11,237 nucleotides of DNA from Desulfomicrobiaceae bacterium (GTDB taxonomy: Bacteria > Desulfobacterota > Desulfovibrionia > Desulfovibrionales > Desulfomicrobiaceae). The DNA lies in NCBI GenBank assembly GCA_003530935.1, contig DPEO01000055.1, positions 2,445 through 13,681 of the forward strand. The letters run 5' to 3'. Of this stretch, positions 1 to 6,474 are shown piece by piece. The notes beneath the pieces are model-generated. The model saw only the letters and a list, made by a program, of their open reading frames with translations, ran no database searches and was not told the origin of the DNA. Made by a program: the position numbers and the translations under genes. Position 1 is the first letter of the stretch. Each line of letters starts with the position of its first letter.

Positions 1-1278
1 GGCAAGGACGTCACTCTCCCCACCTTGGACATCGATGACTTTATGGGGAAATCCTTTACCACGGGCCCCGATGGCAAGCTCTACCAATTACCGGATCAGC
101 AATTCGCCAATCTGTACTGGTTCCGGTATGACTGGTTTCAGCGTCCGGATCTCAAGAAAAAGTTTAAGGAAAAGTACGGCTATGAGCTGGGCGTGCCCGT
201 CAACTGGTCTGCCTACGAGGACATCGCGGAGTTTTTCACCAACGACGTGAAGGAAATCGACGGCAAGGCGGTGTACGGCCATATGGATTATGGGAAAAAG
301 GCCCCGGATTTGGGTTGGCGTTTCACCGATGCTTGGTTGTCCATGGCCGGTACGGGCGACAAGGGTTTGCCCAATGGCGTGCCCGTGGATGAGTGGGGCA
401 TTCGAGTGGAAGGTTGCCGTCCGGTGGGCTCCAGCGTAGCCCGCGGCGGCGCCACCAATGGCCCTGCGGCCAAGTACGCTCTGCGGAAATACATGGAATG
501 GCTGCGTAAGTACGCGCCTCCAGGAGCCCTGGGCATGGACTTCTATCAGTCCTTGCCGAGCCTGGCCAAAGGCAACGTCGCGCAGCAGATCTTCTGGTAC
601 ACGGCCTTCACCGCTTCGATGATCGAACCGGGGACTCCGGTGGTCAACGAAGACGGTACGCCCAAATGGCGTATGGCTCCGTCTCCGCACGGTCCGTACT
701 GGGAAGAAGGCCAGAAACTCGGGTATCAGGACTGCGGCTCGTGGACCCTGCTGAAGTCCACCCCGGTGGATCGCCGCAAGGCTGCGTGGCTCTACGCCCA
801 GTTCTGCGTGGCCAAAACCACGTCATTGAAGAAGACCCACGTGGGTCTGACCCCCATCCGCGACTCGGATATCCGGCATGAGTCTTTCACCGAGCGCGCG
901 CCCATGCTCGGCGGCCTGGTGGAGTTCTACCGCAGCCCCGCTCGCGTGGCCTGGACGCCCACAGGCACCAATGTCCCGGACTACCCGAAGCTGGCCCAGT
1001 TGTGGTGGCAGAACATCGGTGAGGCCGTATCCGGCGAAGTCACTCCGGAAACCGCCATGGACAACCTGGCTGCCGAGCAGGACAAGGTCCTGGAGCGTCT
1101 GGAGCGCTCCGGTGTACAGGGCGAATGCGGGCCCAAGCTGAACGAACCTCGCGACGAAAAGTACTGGTTGGATCAGCCCGGTGCCCCCAAGCCCAAACTG
1201 GCCAATGAAAAACCCAAGGGCGAAACCGTGGATTACGACAAGCTCCTGGAAGCCTGGAAAGCTGGTCGGGTCAAATAA
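1..1278 (+). CDS. ABC transporter substrate-binding protein, family 1 (sugar/glycerol type), 5' truncated
   Basis: This is the C-terminal 425 residues of an extracellular solute-binding protein. The frame is open from base 1, so the start, the signal peptide and probably 100-150 residues lie outside the window; ATG at 25 is an internal Met. Such proteins capture a solute in the periplasm and deliver it to a two-permease, CUT1-type importer. Support comes from the overall pattern of the family: an aromatic-rich N-terminal stretch (YWFRYDWF), a GxxSVARGGATNGPAA segment, the QIFWYTAFTASM segment and the late GTNVPDYPKLAQLWW helix. The C-terminal tail (YWLDQPGAPKPKLANEKPKGE) recalls the roughly 570-residue glycerol- or polyol-binding group such as GlpV; that substrate assignment is inference from memory. 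No permease gene follows, so the rest of the transporter would lie upstream. The gene ends 22 nt before a strong terminator, so it is probably the last of its operon. Confidence 0.85.
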   Translation, partial: GKDVTLPTLDIDDFMGKSFTTGPDGKLYQLPDQQFANLYWFRYDWFQRPDLKKKFKEKYGYELGVPVNWSAYEDIAEFFTNDVKEIDGKAVYGHMDYGKKAPDLGWRFTDAWLSMAGTGDKGLPNGVPVDEWGIRVEGCRPVGSSVARGGATNGPAAKYALRKYMEWLRKYAPPGALGMDFYQSLPSLAKGNVAQQIFWYTAFTASMIEPGTPVVNEDGTPKWRMAPSPHGPYWEEGQKLGYQDCGSWTLLKSTPVDRRKAAWLYAQFCVAKTTSLKKTHVGLTPIRDSDIRHESFTERAPMLGGLVEFYRSPARVAWTPTGTNVPDYPKLAQLWWQNIGEAVSGEVTPETAMDNLAAEQDKVLERLERSGVQGECGPKLNEPRDEKYWLDQPGAPKPKLANEKPKGETVDYDKLLEAWKAGRVK

Positions 1279-1300
1279 AGCGATCTGATGCACGAAACGC

Positions 1301-1330
1301 AAGGGAGTGCCCCCCGGCACTCCCTTTTTT
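1301..1330 (+). terminator. Rho-independent terminator after the solute-binding protein gene
   Basis: A perfect 9-bp GC-rich stem (GGGAGTGCC at 1303-1311 with GGCACTCCC at 1316-1324) encloses a CCCC loop and is followed directly by six T (1325-1330). Two A before the stem can pair with the first two T. It lies 22 nt after the stop codon and should separate the transporter operon from cysK-cysE. Confidence 0.95.
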
Positions 1331-1481
1331 CATAGAGATGCCAATCTTGTGGTGAATGGCGTCGTCCTCAAGACCACGAATCCCTGTGGCCGGGCACACC
1401 CTTGACGCTTCGGGCGATTCGCGCCAGACCCCGGCAGTACGCCGTTGTTGCGGAACCCTTGTGGCCACCAGGAGAATCCTC
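1331..1481 (+). promoter_or_regulatory. Leader region upstream of cysK
   Basis: This stretch between the terminator and the cysK start must hold the promoter of the cysK-cysE operon, because the terminator blocks read-through. I see no convincing -35/-10 pair. A TTGACG at 1402-1407 has only CAGACC at a 17-bp spacing. An 8-bp palindrome GTGGCCAC (1461-1468) lies directly before the Shine-Dalgarno site. The cysK frame is open back to an ATG at 1356, but the 42 extra residues (Arg/Ser-rich) look unlike the family's N-terminus. I see no T-box or S-box pattern. Confidence 0.4.
1470..1474 (+). promoter_or_regulatory. Shine-Dalgarno site that fixes the cysK start
   Basis: AGGAG ends 7 nt before ATG 1482. 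The upstream in-frame ATG at 1356 has no comparable site, so 1482 is the preferred start. The protein then begins MPIARNVLELIGRTP, exactly where cysteine synthases normally begin. Confidence 0.85.
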
Positions 1482-2417
1482 ATGCCCATTGCTCGAAACG
1501 TCCTCGAACTCATCGGCCGCACCCCCATGGTCATGCTGGCACGCCTGACTCAGGGGATGTCGGCCCAAGTTGCGGTGAAGCTCGAATACTTCAACCCCAT
1601 GGCTTCGGTGAAAGACCGCATCGCCCTGGCCATGATCGAGGCTGCCGAGGCTTCCGGGGAGCTTGCTCCAGGAGCGGTCATCGTGGAGCCCACCAGCGGC
1701 AATACGGGCATTGGCCTTGCCTTGGTATGTGCCGTGCGCGGCTACCATCTGATCTTGACCATGCCCGAATCCATGAGTCTGGAGCGCCGCATGCTCCTGG
1801 CCCATATGGGGGCGGAGATCGAGCTCACCCCCCGGGCGGAAGGTATGGCCGGGGCGGTGCGCCGTGCCGAAGCAATTGCCCGAGAGCGGCAGGCCTTCAT
1901 GCCCCGGCAATTCGACAATCCTGCCAATCCCGAAGCCCACAGCCGCACCACGGCGGAAGAAATCTGGGCCGATACCCATGGCGCCATCGACGTCTTTGTC
2001 GCTGGAGTGGGTACCGGCGGTACCCTCACGGGCGTCGCCCGGGCCTTGAAGCCCCGGCGTCCTGGGCTCGTGGCCGTGGCCGTGGAGCCTGAAGCGTCGC
2101 CCCTCCTTTCCCAAGGCATTGCCGGCCCGCATCCCATTCAAGGCATTGGGGCCAATTTTGTGCCCACGATACTTGATCGGTCGTTGATCGACGAGGTGCT
2201 CACCGTCTCTGGGGAAGAAGCCATGGAGACCGCGCGGCGCCTTGCCCGGGAAGAGGGGATTATGTGCGGCATCTCGGCGGGAGCCAATGTGGCCGCGGCC
2301 TTGCGCCTGGCTGCCCAGCCTCGCTTTGCGGGCAAATTGGTGGTGACGGTGATCTGCGACACCGGTGAGCGCTATTTGAGTACCCCGCTTTTTGTTTCCA
2401 AGGAAAACAATAAATGA
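1482..2417 (+). CDS. cysK: Cysteine synthase (O-acetylserine sulfhydrylase)
   Basis: This PLP enzyme makes L-cysteine from O-acetylserine and sulfide in the cytoplasm, the last step of cysteine synthesis. It has 311 residues, normal for the family. Visible motifs: GRTPMVML at 12-19; the PLP lysine K44 in NPMASVKDR; the substrate loop TSGNTG at 71-76; the phosphate-binding GVGTGGT at 175-181; QGIGANFVP at 220-228; and GISAGAN at 263-269, where S265 should face the pyridine nitrogen. These fit fold-type II cysteine synthase; there is no CBS regulatory domain. CysK versus the CysM subtype is not settled by the motifs, but the linked cysE favours CysK. Its TGA stop overlaps the ATG of cysE by 4 nt (ATGA), so translation of the two is probably coupled. 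Confidence 0.95.
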   Translation: MPIARNVLELIGRTPMVMLARLTQGMSAQVAVKLEYFNPMASVKDRIALAMIEAAEASGELAPGAVIVEPTSGNTGIGLALVCAVRGYHLILTMPESMSLERRMLLAHMGAEIELTPRAEGMAGAVRRAEAIARERQAFMPRQFDNPANPEAHSRTTAEEIWADTHGAIDVFVAGVGTGGTLTGVARALKPRRPGLVAVAVEPEASPLLSQGIAGPHPIQGIGANFVPTILDRSLIDEVLTVSGEEAMETARRLAREEGIMCGISAGANVAAALRLAAQPRFAGKLVVTVICDTGERYLSTPLFVSKENNK

Positions 2418-3307
2418 AATCAAAGATCAATGGTAATTCGGTCCTGAGCCAAGTAGTGGATGCCTTGTGTGCCCCGCAGTCCTACCAGGGGGTGTACCAC
2501 GAGCCTTCTTTTGGCTCTCCCATGCCCTCGGTGGAAGCCCTGGCCGAAGTGGTGGAGCGTTTGCGCTCGGTGCTGTACCCCGGCTATTTTAAAGAACCCT
2601 TCATCACTCCGCGCAACATGGCCTATTTCGTCGGCTCCAAGCTGGAGAAAGTACGGCGAGAGCTCTCCCGGCAGATTGCCCGGGGGTTTTGTTTTTCGTG
2701 CGCGGAGGGCACGTGCACCAGCGAGTGTGAGGACCGGGCCGATGCTCTGGCGGATGCCTTCTTGCTCACCCTTCCCAAAGTGCGCCATCTGCTCGCCACC
2801 GACGTACAGGCCGCCTACGTGGGGGACCCGGCAGCCAAAAGTCCAGGCGAAACCATATTTTGCTACCCATCCATTCGGGCCGTCACCAACCAGCGCCTCG
2901 CCCATGAGCTCTATGGGTTGGGCGTGCCGCTCATCCCGCGCATCATCACCGAGATGGCCCATTCGGAGACCGGCATCGACATCCACCCCGGCGCGCAGAT
3001 CGGCGAAGGATTCTTCATCGATCACGGCACCGGAGTAGTCATTGGCGAGACCTGTATCATCGGCACCAATGTCCGCCTGTATCAAGGCGTGACCTTGGGC
3101 GCGAAGAGCTTTCCCAAAGATGAGCAAGGGCACTTGGTCAAAGGTATCCCCCGGCATCCCATCGTGGAAGACGATGTGATCATCTACTCCGGCGCCACTG
3201 TGTTGGGACGCATTACCATTGGCCGCGGAGCGGTCATTGGCGGCAATATGTGGGTGGTGGAAGACGTACCGTCCGGCGCTCGAGTGTACCGCAAAGAGCC
3301 CCATTGA
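2414..3307 (+). CDS. cysE: Serine O-acetyltransferase, long form with N-terminal Cys cluster
   Basis: The enzyme transfers acetyl from acetyl-CoA to serine, giving the O-acetylserine used by the preceding cysK product. The protein has 297 residues. Residues 1-180 form the helical N-terminal domain. From about 185 the left-handed beta-helix of hexapeptide repeats begins. The active-site residues of E. coli CysE (D143, H158, H193) have clear equivalents: D189 in GIDIHPGA, H204 in IDHGTG and H248 in IPRHP. A Shine-Dalgarno AAGGA (2400-2404) lies 9 nt before the ATG, inside the end of cysK. Two things are odd. C93, C96, C101 and C105 form a CX2CX4CX3C cluster in the helical domain. The C-terminus (VYRKEPH) also lacks the isoleucine that docks into CysK in the E. 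coli cysteine synthase complex. The architecture is closer to the EpsC-like SATs than to enterobacterial CysE. Confidence 0.93.
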   Translation: MKSKINGNSVLSQVVDALCAPQSYQGVYHEPSFGSPMPSVEALAEVVERLRSVLYPGYFKEPFITPRNMAYFVGSKLEKVRRELSRQIARGFCFSCAEGTCTSECEDRADALADAFLLTLPKVRHLLATDVQAAYVGDPAAKSPGETIFCYPSIRAVTNQRLAHELYGLGVPLIPRIITEMAHSETGIDIHPGAQIGEGFFIDHGTGVVIGETCIIGTNVRLYQGVTLGAKSFPKDEQGHLVKGIPRHPIVEDDVIIYSGATVLGRITIGRGAVIGGNMWVVEDVPSGARVYRKEPH

Positions 3308-3346
3308 TATGGGTGGGCGCTTGCCCTGCCCACTGCCCCAAAACGT

Positions 3347-3384
3347 CATGCCCAGAAGCCCCAAGGCCTCTGGGCATGTTGTTT
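3347..3384. terminator. Bidirectional terminator between convergent operons
   Basis: CATGCCCAGA (3347-3356) pairs perfectly with TCTGGGCATG (3369-3378). Inside it, after one A/C mismatch, GCC (3358-3360) pairs with GGC (3365-3367) around a CCAA loop, giving 13 pairs. On the + strand TTGTTT follows (3379-3384). On the - strand the stem is followed by ACG and then TTTT. It lies 39 nt after the cysE stop and 31 nt beyond the stop of the leftward TPR gene, so it plausibly serves both. Confidence 0.8.
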
Positions 3385-3404
3385 CGCGGGGGGGGTCCCT
3401 CAAG

Positions 3405-3421
3405 AGCCGCTATTTGCGGCT
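3405..3421. repeat. Small inverted repeat across the stop codon of the TPR gene
   Basis: AGCCGC (3405-3410) and GCGGCT (3416-3421) can form a 6-bp stem with a 5-nt loop that contains part of the TAG stop codon. No T-run follows, so it is not a terminator by itself. It may be chance. Confidence 0.35.
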
Positions 3422-4729
3422 GCGCAGCAACTCGACCTGTTCATGAAGGTAGGTGGCGCCGGCCATGTCGCCGCGATCTTCCAAGGTACGGGCAAGAGAT
3501 TCCATGGCCTGCAAAGTCAATGGGTGGCGCTCGCCGAGGCGGCGTTGGCGGATTTCCAAACATTGGCGCAGCATGGTCTCTGCCCGTTCCATGTTGCCCA
3601 GGCGGCGGTGGACCAGTCCGAGGTTGAAGAGCACCTGGGCGGTGTCCAGATGGTCCGGCCCCAAGGTGGCCTGGGAGATGTTCAGGGCTTCGGTGAAAAG
3701 CTGCATGGCCTCCGGATACTTTTCCTGGGCGTAGGCTGCTTGGGCCGCATACCCCGCTGCCACGGCGATATCCGGGTGCCCGGCGGGCAAGGCGTACTCC
3801 CGCAGTTCCAAGGCACGCTTGAATGAAGCCTCGGCTTCGACAGCGCGCTTGTTCGCCAGCTGTACTTTGCCCAAGTTGATGAGCGTGTCCGCTAGGGGCA
3901 CCGCTACTGATGGTCCAAGGCCTTGCAAAATGGCTTCACTTTGTTGGAGCGAGGCCTCGGCGTCGGCATTCTTGCCTTGCGCAAGCTGCACCTCCCCCAA
4001 GACCCCCAGGGCTTGGGCGTAGAGTACTTGATCCAAATTTCGGGTCATGTCCTGGGCGCGACGGGCTGCCACCAGTGCGTCTTCGGTCTTCCCCGCCTCC
4101 AACTCGGCGCGGCTGAGGCGAATGAGCAGCCGGGCAAGGGTGCGATCCTGAGCACCCAAGGCCCGCTCCCGGACCTCCACCGCCCGGGAAAGCATGGAAA
4201 CCGCCTCGGTACGCAGGCCTCTGCGGCGGTAGAGGTCCCCAAGGTTCCCCAAGATTTCTGCGATATCTCCGGGGGTATCTCCTGCTGCGCGCTCTCGGAT
4301 CTCCACGGCCTTGAGGTAAAAATCCTCGGCAGCAGCGTCATCGCCCCGGGCGGCAAAGAGGGTGCCTAGGGCCGAAAGAGTGGTTGCTGTTTCGGGATGG
4401 CTCGGTCCCAGGATGTGCTGGCGCAACCGCAAGGCCTCGCGCAGGTTTTTTTCCGCGGCGTCGTACTGCCCGAGGGCCACCTGGATGATGCCCAGGTTAT
4501 GCAGGCTTGTGGCGAGGTTCGCATTTTCCGGCGGGCTCGTGGTACGGGCCACGGCGAGTGCCTCCTGGGCGGAGGCCAGGGCCGCGTCATAGGCGGACTG
4601 GTTGTAGAGCTCGAGGGTGCGGGTGTTGAGGGCAAGCCATTGGGGGGACGAGTCCGAGGGCCCCTTGGTGGTGGCACACGCACCAAGGGCCACAAGGAGC
4701 AGGGCAAAGACCACAGTCGTGAAGCGCAT
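3410..4729 (-). CDS. TPR-repeat lipoprotein (kinesin light chain-like repeats)
   Basis: The protein has 439 residues from ATG 4729. The N-terminus is a lipoprotein signal: MR, a hydrophobic run (residues 3-15), then a lipobox LGAC with the lipidated Cys at 18. Residue 19 is Ala, which suggests sorting to the outer membrane. The rest is nearly all tetratricopeptide repeats, about nine or ten, many spaced 42 residues with linkers such as LGPSHPETA and LGPDHLDTA typical of kinesin light chain/TPR_12 repeats. Such arrays bind proteins; the partner and function are unknown. The frame is open upstream through lysA to 5011, but that extension is a shadow of lysA; the signal peptide and ribosome site fix the start. 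It is the last gene of the leftward operon, 11 nt after lysA, and ends just before the shared terminator. Confidence 0.85.
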   Translation of the reverse strand: MRFTTVVFALLLVALGACATTKGPSDSSPQWLALNTRTLELYNQSAYDAALASAQEALAVARTTSPPENANLATSLHNLGIIQVALGQYDAAEKNLREALRLRQHILGPSHPETATTLSALGTLFAARGDDAAAEDFYLKAVEIRERAAGDTPGDIAEILGNLGDLYRRRGLRTEAVSMLSRAVEVRERALGAQDRTLARLLIRLSRAELEAGKTEDALVAARRAQDMTRNLDQVLYAQALGVLGEVQLAQGKNADAEASLQQSEAILQGLGPSVAVPLADTLINLGKVQLANKRAVEAEASFKRALELREYALPAGHPDIAVAAGYAAQAAYAQEKYPEAMQLFTEALNISQATLGPDHLDTAQVLFNLGLVHRRLGNMERAETMLRQCLEIRQRRLGERHPLTLQAMESLARTLEDRGDMAGATYLHEQVELLRSRK

Positions 4730-4737
4730 CACCTTGT

Positions 4738-4742
4738 TCCTT
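4738..4742 (-). promoter_or_regulatory. Shine-Dalgarno site of the TPR gene, overlapping the lysA stop
   Basis: AAGGA on the - strand, 8 nt before ATG 4729. It overlaps the lysA stop codon (4741-4743), which fits translation of the TPR gene by ribosomes finishing lysA. It supports 4729 over any start inside lysA. Confidence 0.7.
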
Positions 4743-6036
4743 ATCCTTGGGTTGAGGAGGAGGGGATTCCCAATTCCTCCAGTCGGGCGAGGCCGTCTTC
4801 TTCCGGCCCCACCAAGTCCTGGTAGGTCTCCCGGCGGCGGATGAGCAGGTGCTTGTCTCCATGCACCAGCACCTCCGCCACCCGGGGGCGGGAATTGTAC
4901 TGGGAGGACATGACAAAGCCATACGCCCCGGCAGAGAACACCGCCAGGAGGTCTCCTTGGACGACCATCGGGATCTCCCGATTTTTGGCAAGAAAATCGC
5001 CGGACTCGCAAATGGGACCCACGATATCCGCCACCAAGGGCGGCGCGTCCGGCCGCTCGGTGACCGGAGCGATGCGGTGGTAGGAGCCGTACAGGGACGG
5101 CCGCACCAGATCGTTCATGCCTGCATCCACGATGACGAAGTGCTTTTCCCCGTTTTGTTTGAGGTATTGCACCTCGGTGACAAGGATGCCCGTGTTGCCG
5201 GCGATGACGCGGCCGGGTTCGAGAATGATGGTGAGATCGGTTCCCTGGACAGCTTGGGCCACAGCTGCGCCGAGTTCTGTGGGATGCGGGGGCTCTTCGG
5301 CGTTGTAGGTGATGCCGAGGCCGCCGCCCAAATCGAGGTAACGCAGGGAAATCCCTCGGGCGACAAGTTGACGGTAAAAGTCCATGAGCCGGGAGAGGGC
5401 TTCGATGAAGGGAGAAAGCTGGGTGAGTTGGGAGCCGAGGTGGCAGTCCAACCCCACAGGCTCCACGCCGGGGAGCTTTTGCGCAAGCGTGTAGGCGGCG
5501 AGGGCTTCATCCATGGGCAGGCCGAACTTGTTTTCCCGAAGACCCGTGGAAATGTAGGGGTGGGTCTTGGGATCCACATCCGGATTGATGCGCAGACTGA
5601 CGCGGGCGGTTTTCCCAAGGCTGGAAGCGATCTCGCTGATGCGCTCAAGCTCCTGTACGGACTCCACGTTGAAAAGCAAAATCCCTGCTAACAGGGCCTC
5701 ATGGATCTCGTGGCGTTTTTTACCGACTCCGGAGTACACGATGCGCTCCGCAGGCACCCCAGCGCGCAAAGCTCGAAAGAGCTCTCCGCCGGAGACGATG
5801 TCCACCCCTGCTCCGGCTTGGGCCAAAAGCCGAAGGATCGCCAGGTTGGAATTGGCCTTCACGGAGTAGCAGGTGAGGTGCGGCACGCCGGCAAAGGCGC
5901 TGTCCATGGCCTGGTAGTGGCGAAGCCAGGTGGATGCGGAGTAGATGTAGAGCGGAGTGCCGTACTCCGCCGCGAGTTCTGGCACGGGGATGTCTTCGGC
6001 ATGAAGAACGCCATGATGGAAATGAAAATGGTGCAT
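4741..6036 (-). CDS. lysA: Diaminopimelate decarboxylase
   Basis: This PLP enzyme decarboxylates meso-diaminopimelate to L-lysine, the last step of the DAP pathway, in the cytoplasm. It has 431 residues, close to the usual 415-430. It is a fold-type III (alanine racemase-like barrel) protein: the PLP lysine is K60 in YSVKANSN; GVDIVSGGE is at 77-85; HLGSQ at 199-203; the phosphate-binding GGGLGI at 237-242; EPGR at 273-276; CESGD at 343-347, with C343 as the residue contributed across the dimer; and Y372 lies in AGAYGF. A Shine-Dalgarno GAGGA ends 7 nt before the ATG. The N-terminus is unusually rich in His (H2, H3, H5, H7, H8, H12). The gene sits 15 nt after the small lipoprotein gene and 11 nt before the TPR gene, in one operon. 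Confidence 0.96.
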   Translation of the reverse strand: MHHFHFHHGVLHAEDIPVPELAAEYGTPLYIYSASTWLRHYQAMDSAFAGVPHLTCYSVKANSNLAILRLLAQAGAGVDIVSGGELFRALRAGVPAERIVYSGVGKKRHEIHEALLAGILLFNVESVQELERISEIASSLGKTARVSLRINPDVDPKTHPYISTGLRENKFGLPMDEALAAYTLAQKLPGVEPVGLDCHLGSQLTQLSPFIEALSRLMDFYRQLVARGISLRYLDLGGGLGITYNAEEPPHPTELGAAVAQAVQGTDLTIILEPGRVIAGNTGILVTEVQYLKQNGEKHFVIVDAGMNDLVRPSLYGSYHRIAPVTERPDAPPLVADIVGPICESGDFLAKNREIPMVVQGDLLAVFSAGAYGFVMSSQYNSRPRVAEVLVHGDKHLLIRRRETYQDLVGPEEDGLARLEELGIPSSSTQG

Positions 6037-6051
6037 GGGAGATTCCTCGCT

Positions 6052-6474
6052 TTACGGTTCGACAGTGATGACCGGGGAGAGGGCTGGGGGGAGTGTGGCA
6101 AAGGTGTTGTCCACTCCTACGCGCAGCCGAAAAGTCTCGGGGAGGTCGAGGCCGCATACGCGCAGCACGTAGCTGTTCTCCTGCCGCCGCACTCCCGGTT
6201 CGTACGGGGAAATTTGGCGCACCATGGAGGGCGCAAAGGGGCATGTGGGGCAGCCGCCCGTTTCCACTTCCAGGCGGAAGAACTCCACATTGGCCAGGTT
6301 GCCGCCAACCTTGACGGCGATCCACAGACAAGGGCCATCCCGACGGGCTTCAATGGTGTCCACGAACACCTGCTCGTCCTGGGCTTGGGGCTTGGGCCAT
6401 TCTTTTTTCCCACACCCCCACACAAAGGTTGTCAGAAGCAAAAACCAAAGCGCCACTTTACGATTCGTGGTCAC
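6052..6474 (-). CDS. Small lipoprotein of unknown function with a CPTC motif
   Basis: I do not recognise the family. The preferred start is GTG 6474, whose GTGA overlaps the mutS TGA by 4 nt; the frame is open further up, but only through the end of mutS. This gives 140 residues. A basic start (residues 4-6 NRK) and a hydrophobic run (7-19) lead to a likely lipobox VWGC with C21; Trp at -2 is unusual, so lipidation is likely rather than certain. The mature part has four other cysteines: C49, C75 and C78 in GGCPTCPF, and C107. The pattern of short beta-like stretches (VFVDTIEA, LWIAVKVGG, EFFRLEVET, YVLRVCGL, TFRLRVGV) suggests a small beta-sandwich. In a periplasmic or outer-membrane protein the CxxC could be a disulfide or bind a metal or haem; there is no CxxCH. 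It sits between mutS and lysA in the same operon. Confidence 0.75.
   Translation of the reverse strand: MTTNRKVALWFLLLTTFVWGCGKKEWPKPQAQDEQVFVDTIEARRDGPCLWIAVKVGGNLANVEFFRLEVETGGCPTCPFAPSMVRQISPYEPGVRRQENSYVLRVCGLDLPETFRLRVGVDNTFATLPPALSPVITVEP

Noticed and set aside
1402..1430. TTGACG with a 17-bp spaced CAGACC as a cysK promoter
   Set aside because: The -10 part matches the consensus poorly, so it is not annotated as a promoter.
1356..1481. N-terminal extension of CysK by 42 codons
   Set aside because: The extra residues do not resemble the family, and AGGAG is correctly placed for ATG 1482.
1368..2423. A 351-codon open frame on the - strand
   Set aside because: It is antisense to cysK, with low-complexity Gly/His/Arg-rich translation and no family resemblance.
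3388..3395. Run of eight G
   Set aside because: It lies between convergent genes outside any coding frame, so a slippage switch would have no evident target; it is a possible site of sequencing length error only.
2420..3403. A 327-codon open frame on the - strand
   Set aside because: It is antisense to cysE, which has intact catalytic residues; the antisense product has no motif.
4730..5011. N-terminal extension of the TPR protein by 94 codons
   Set aside because: The extension is an alternative frame of lysA, is Pro/Gly/Arg-rich, and would bury the lipoprotein signal peptide.
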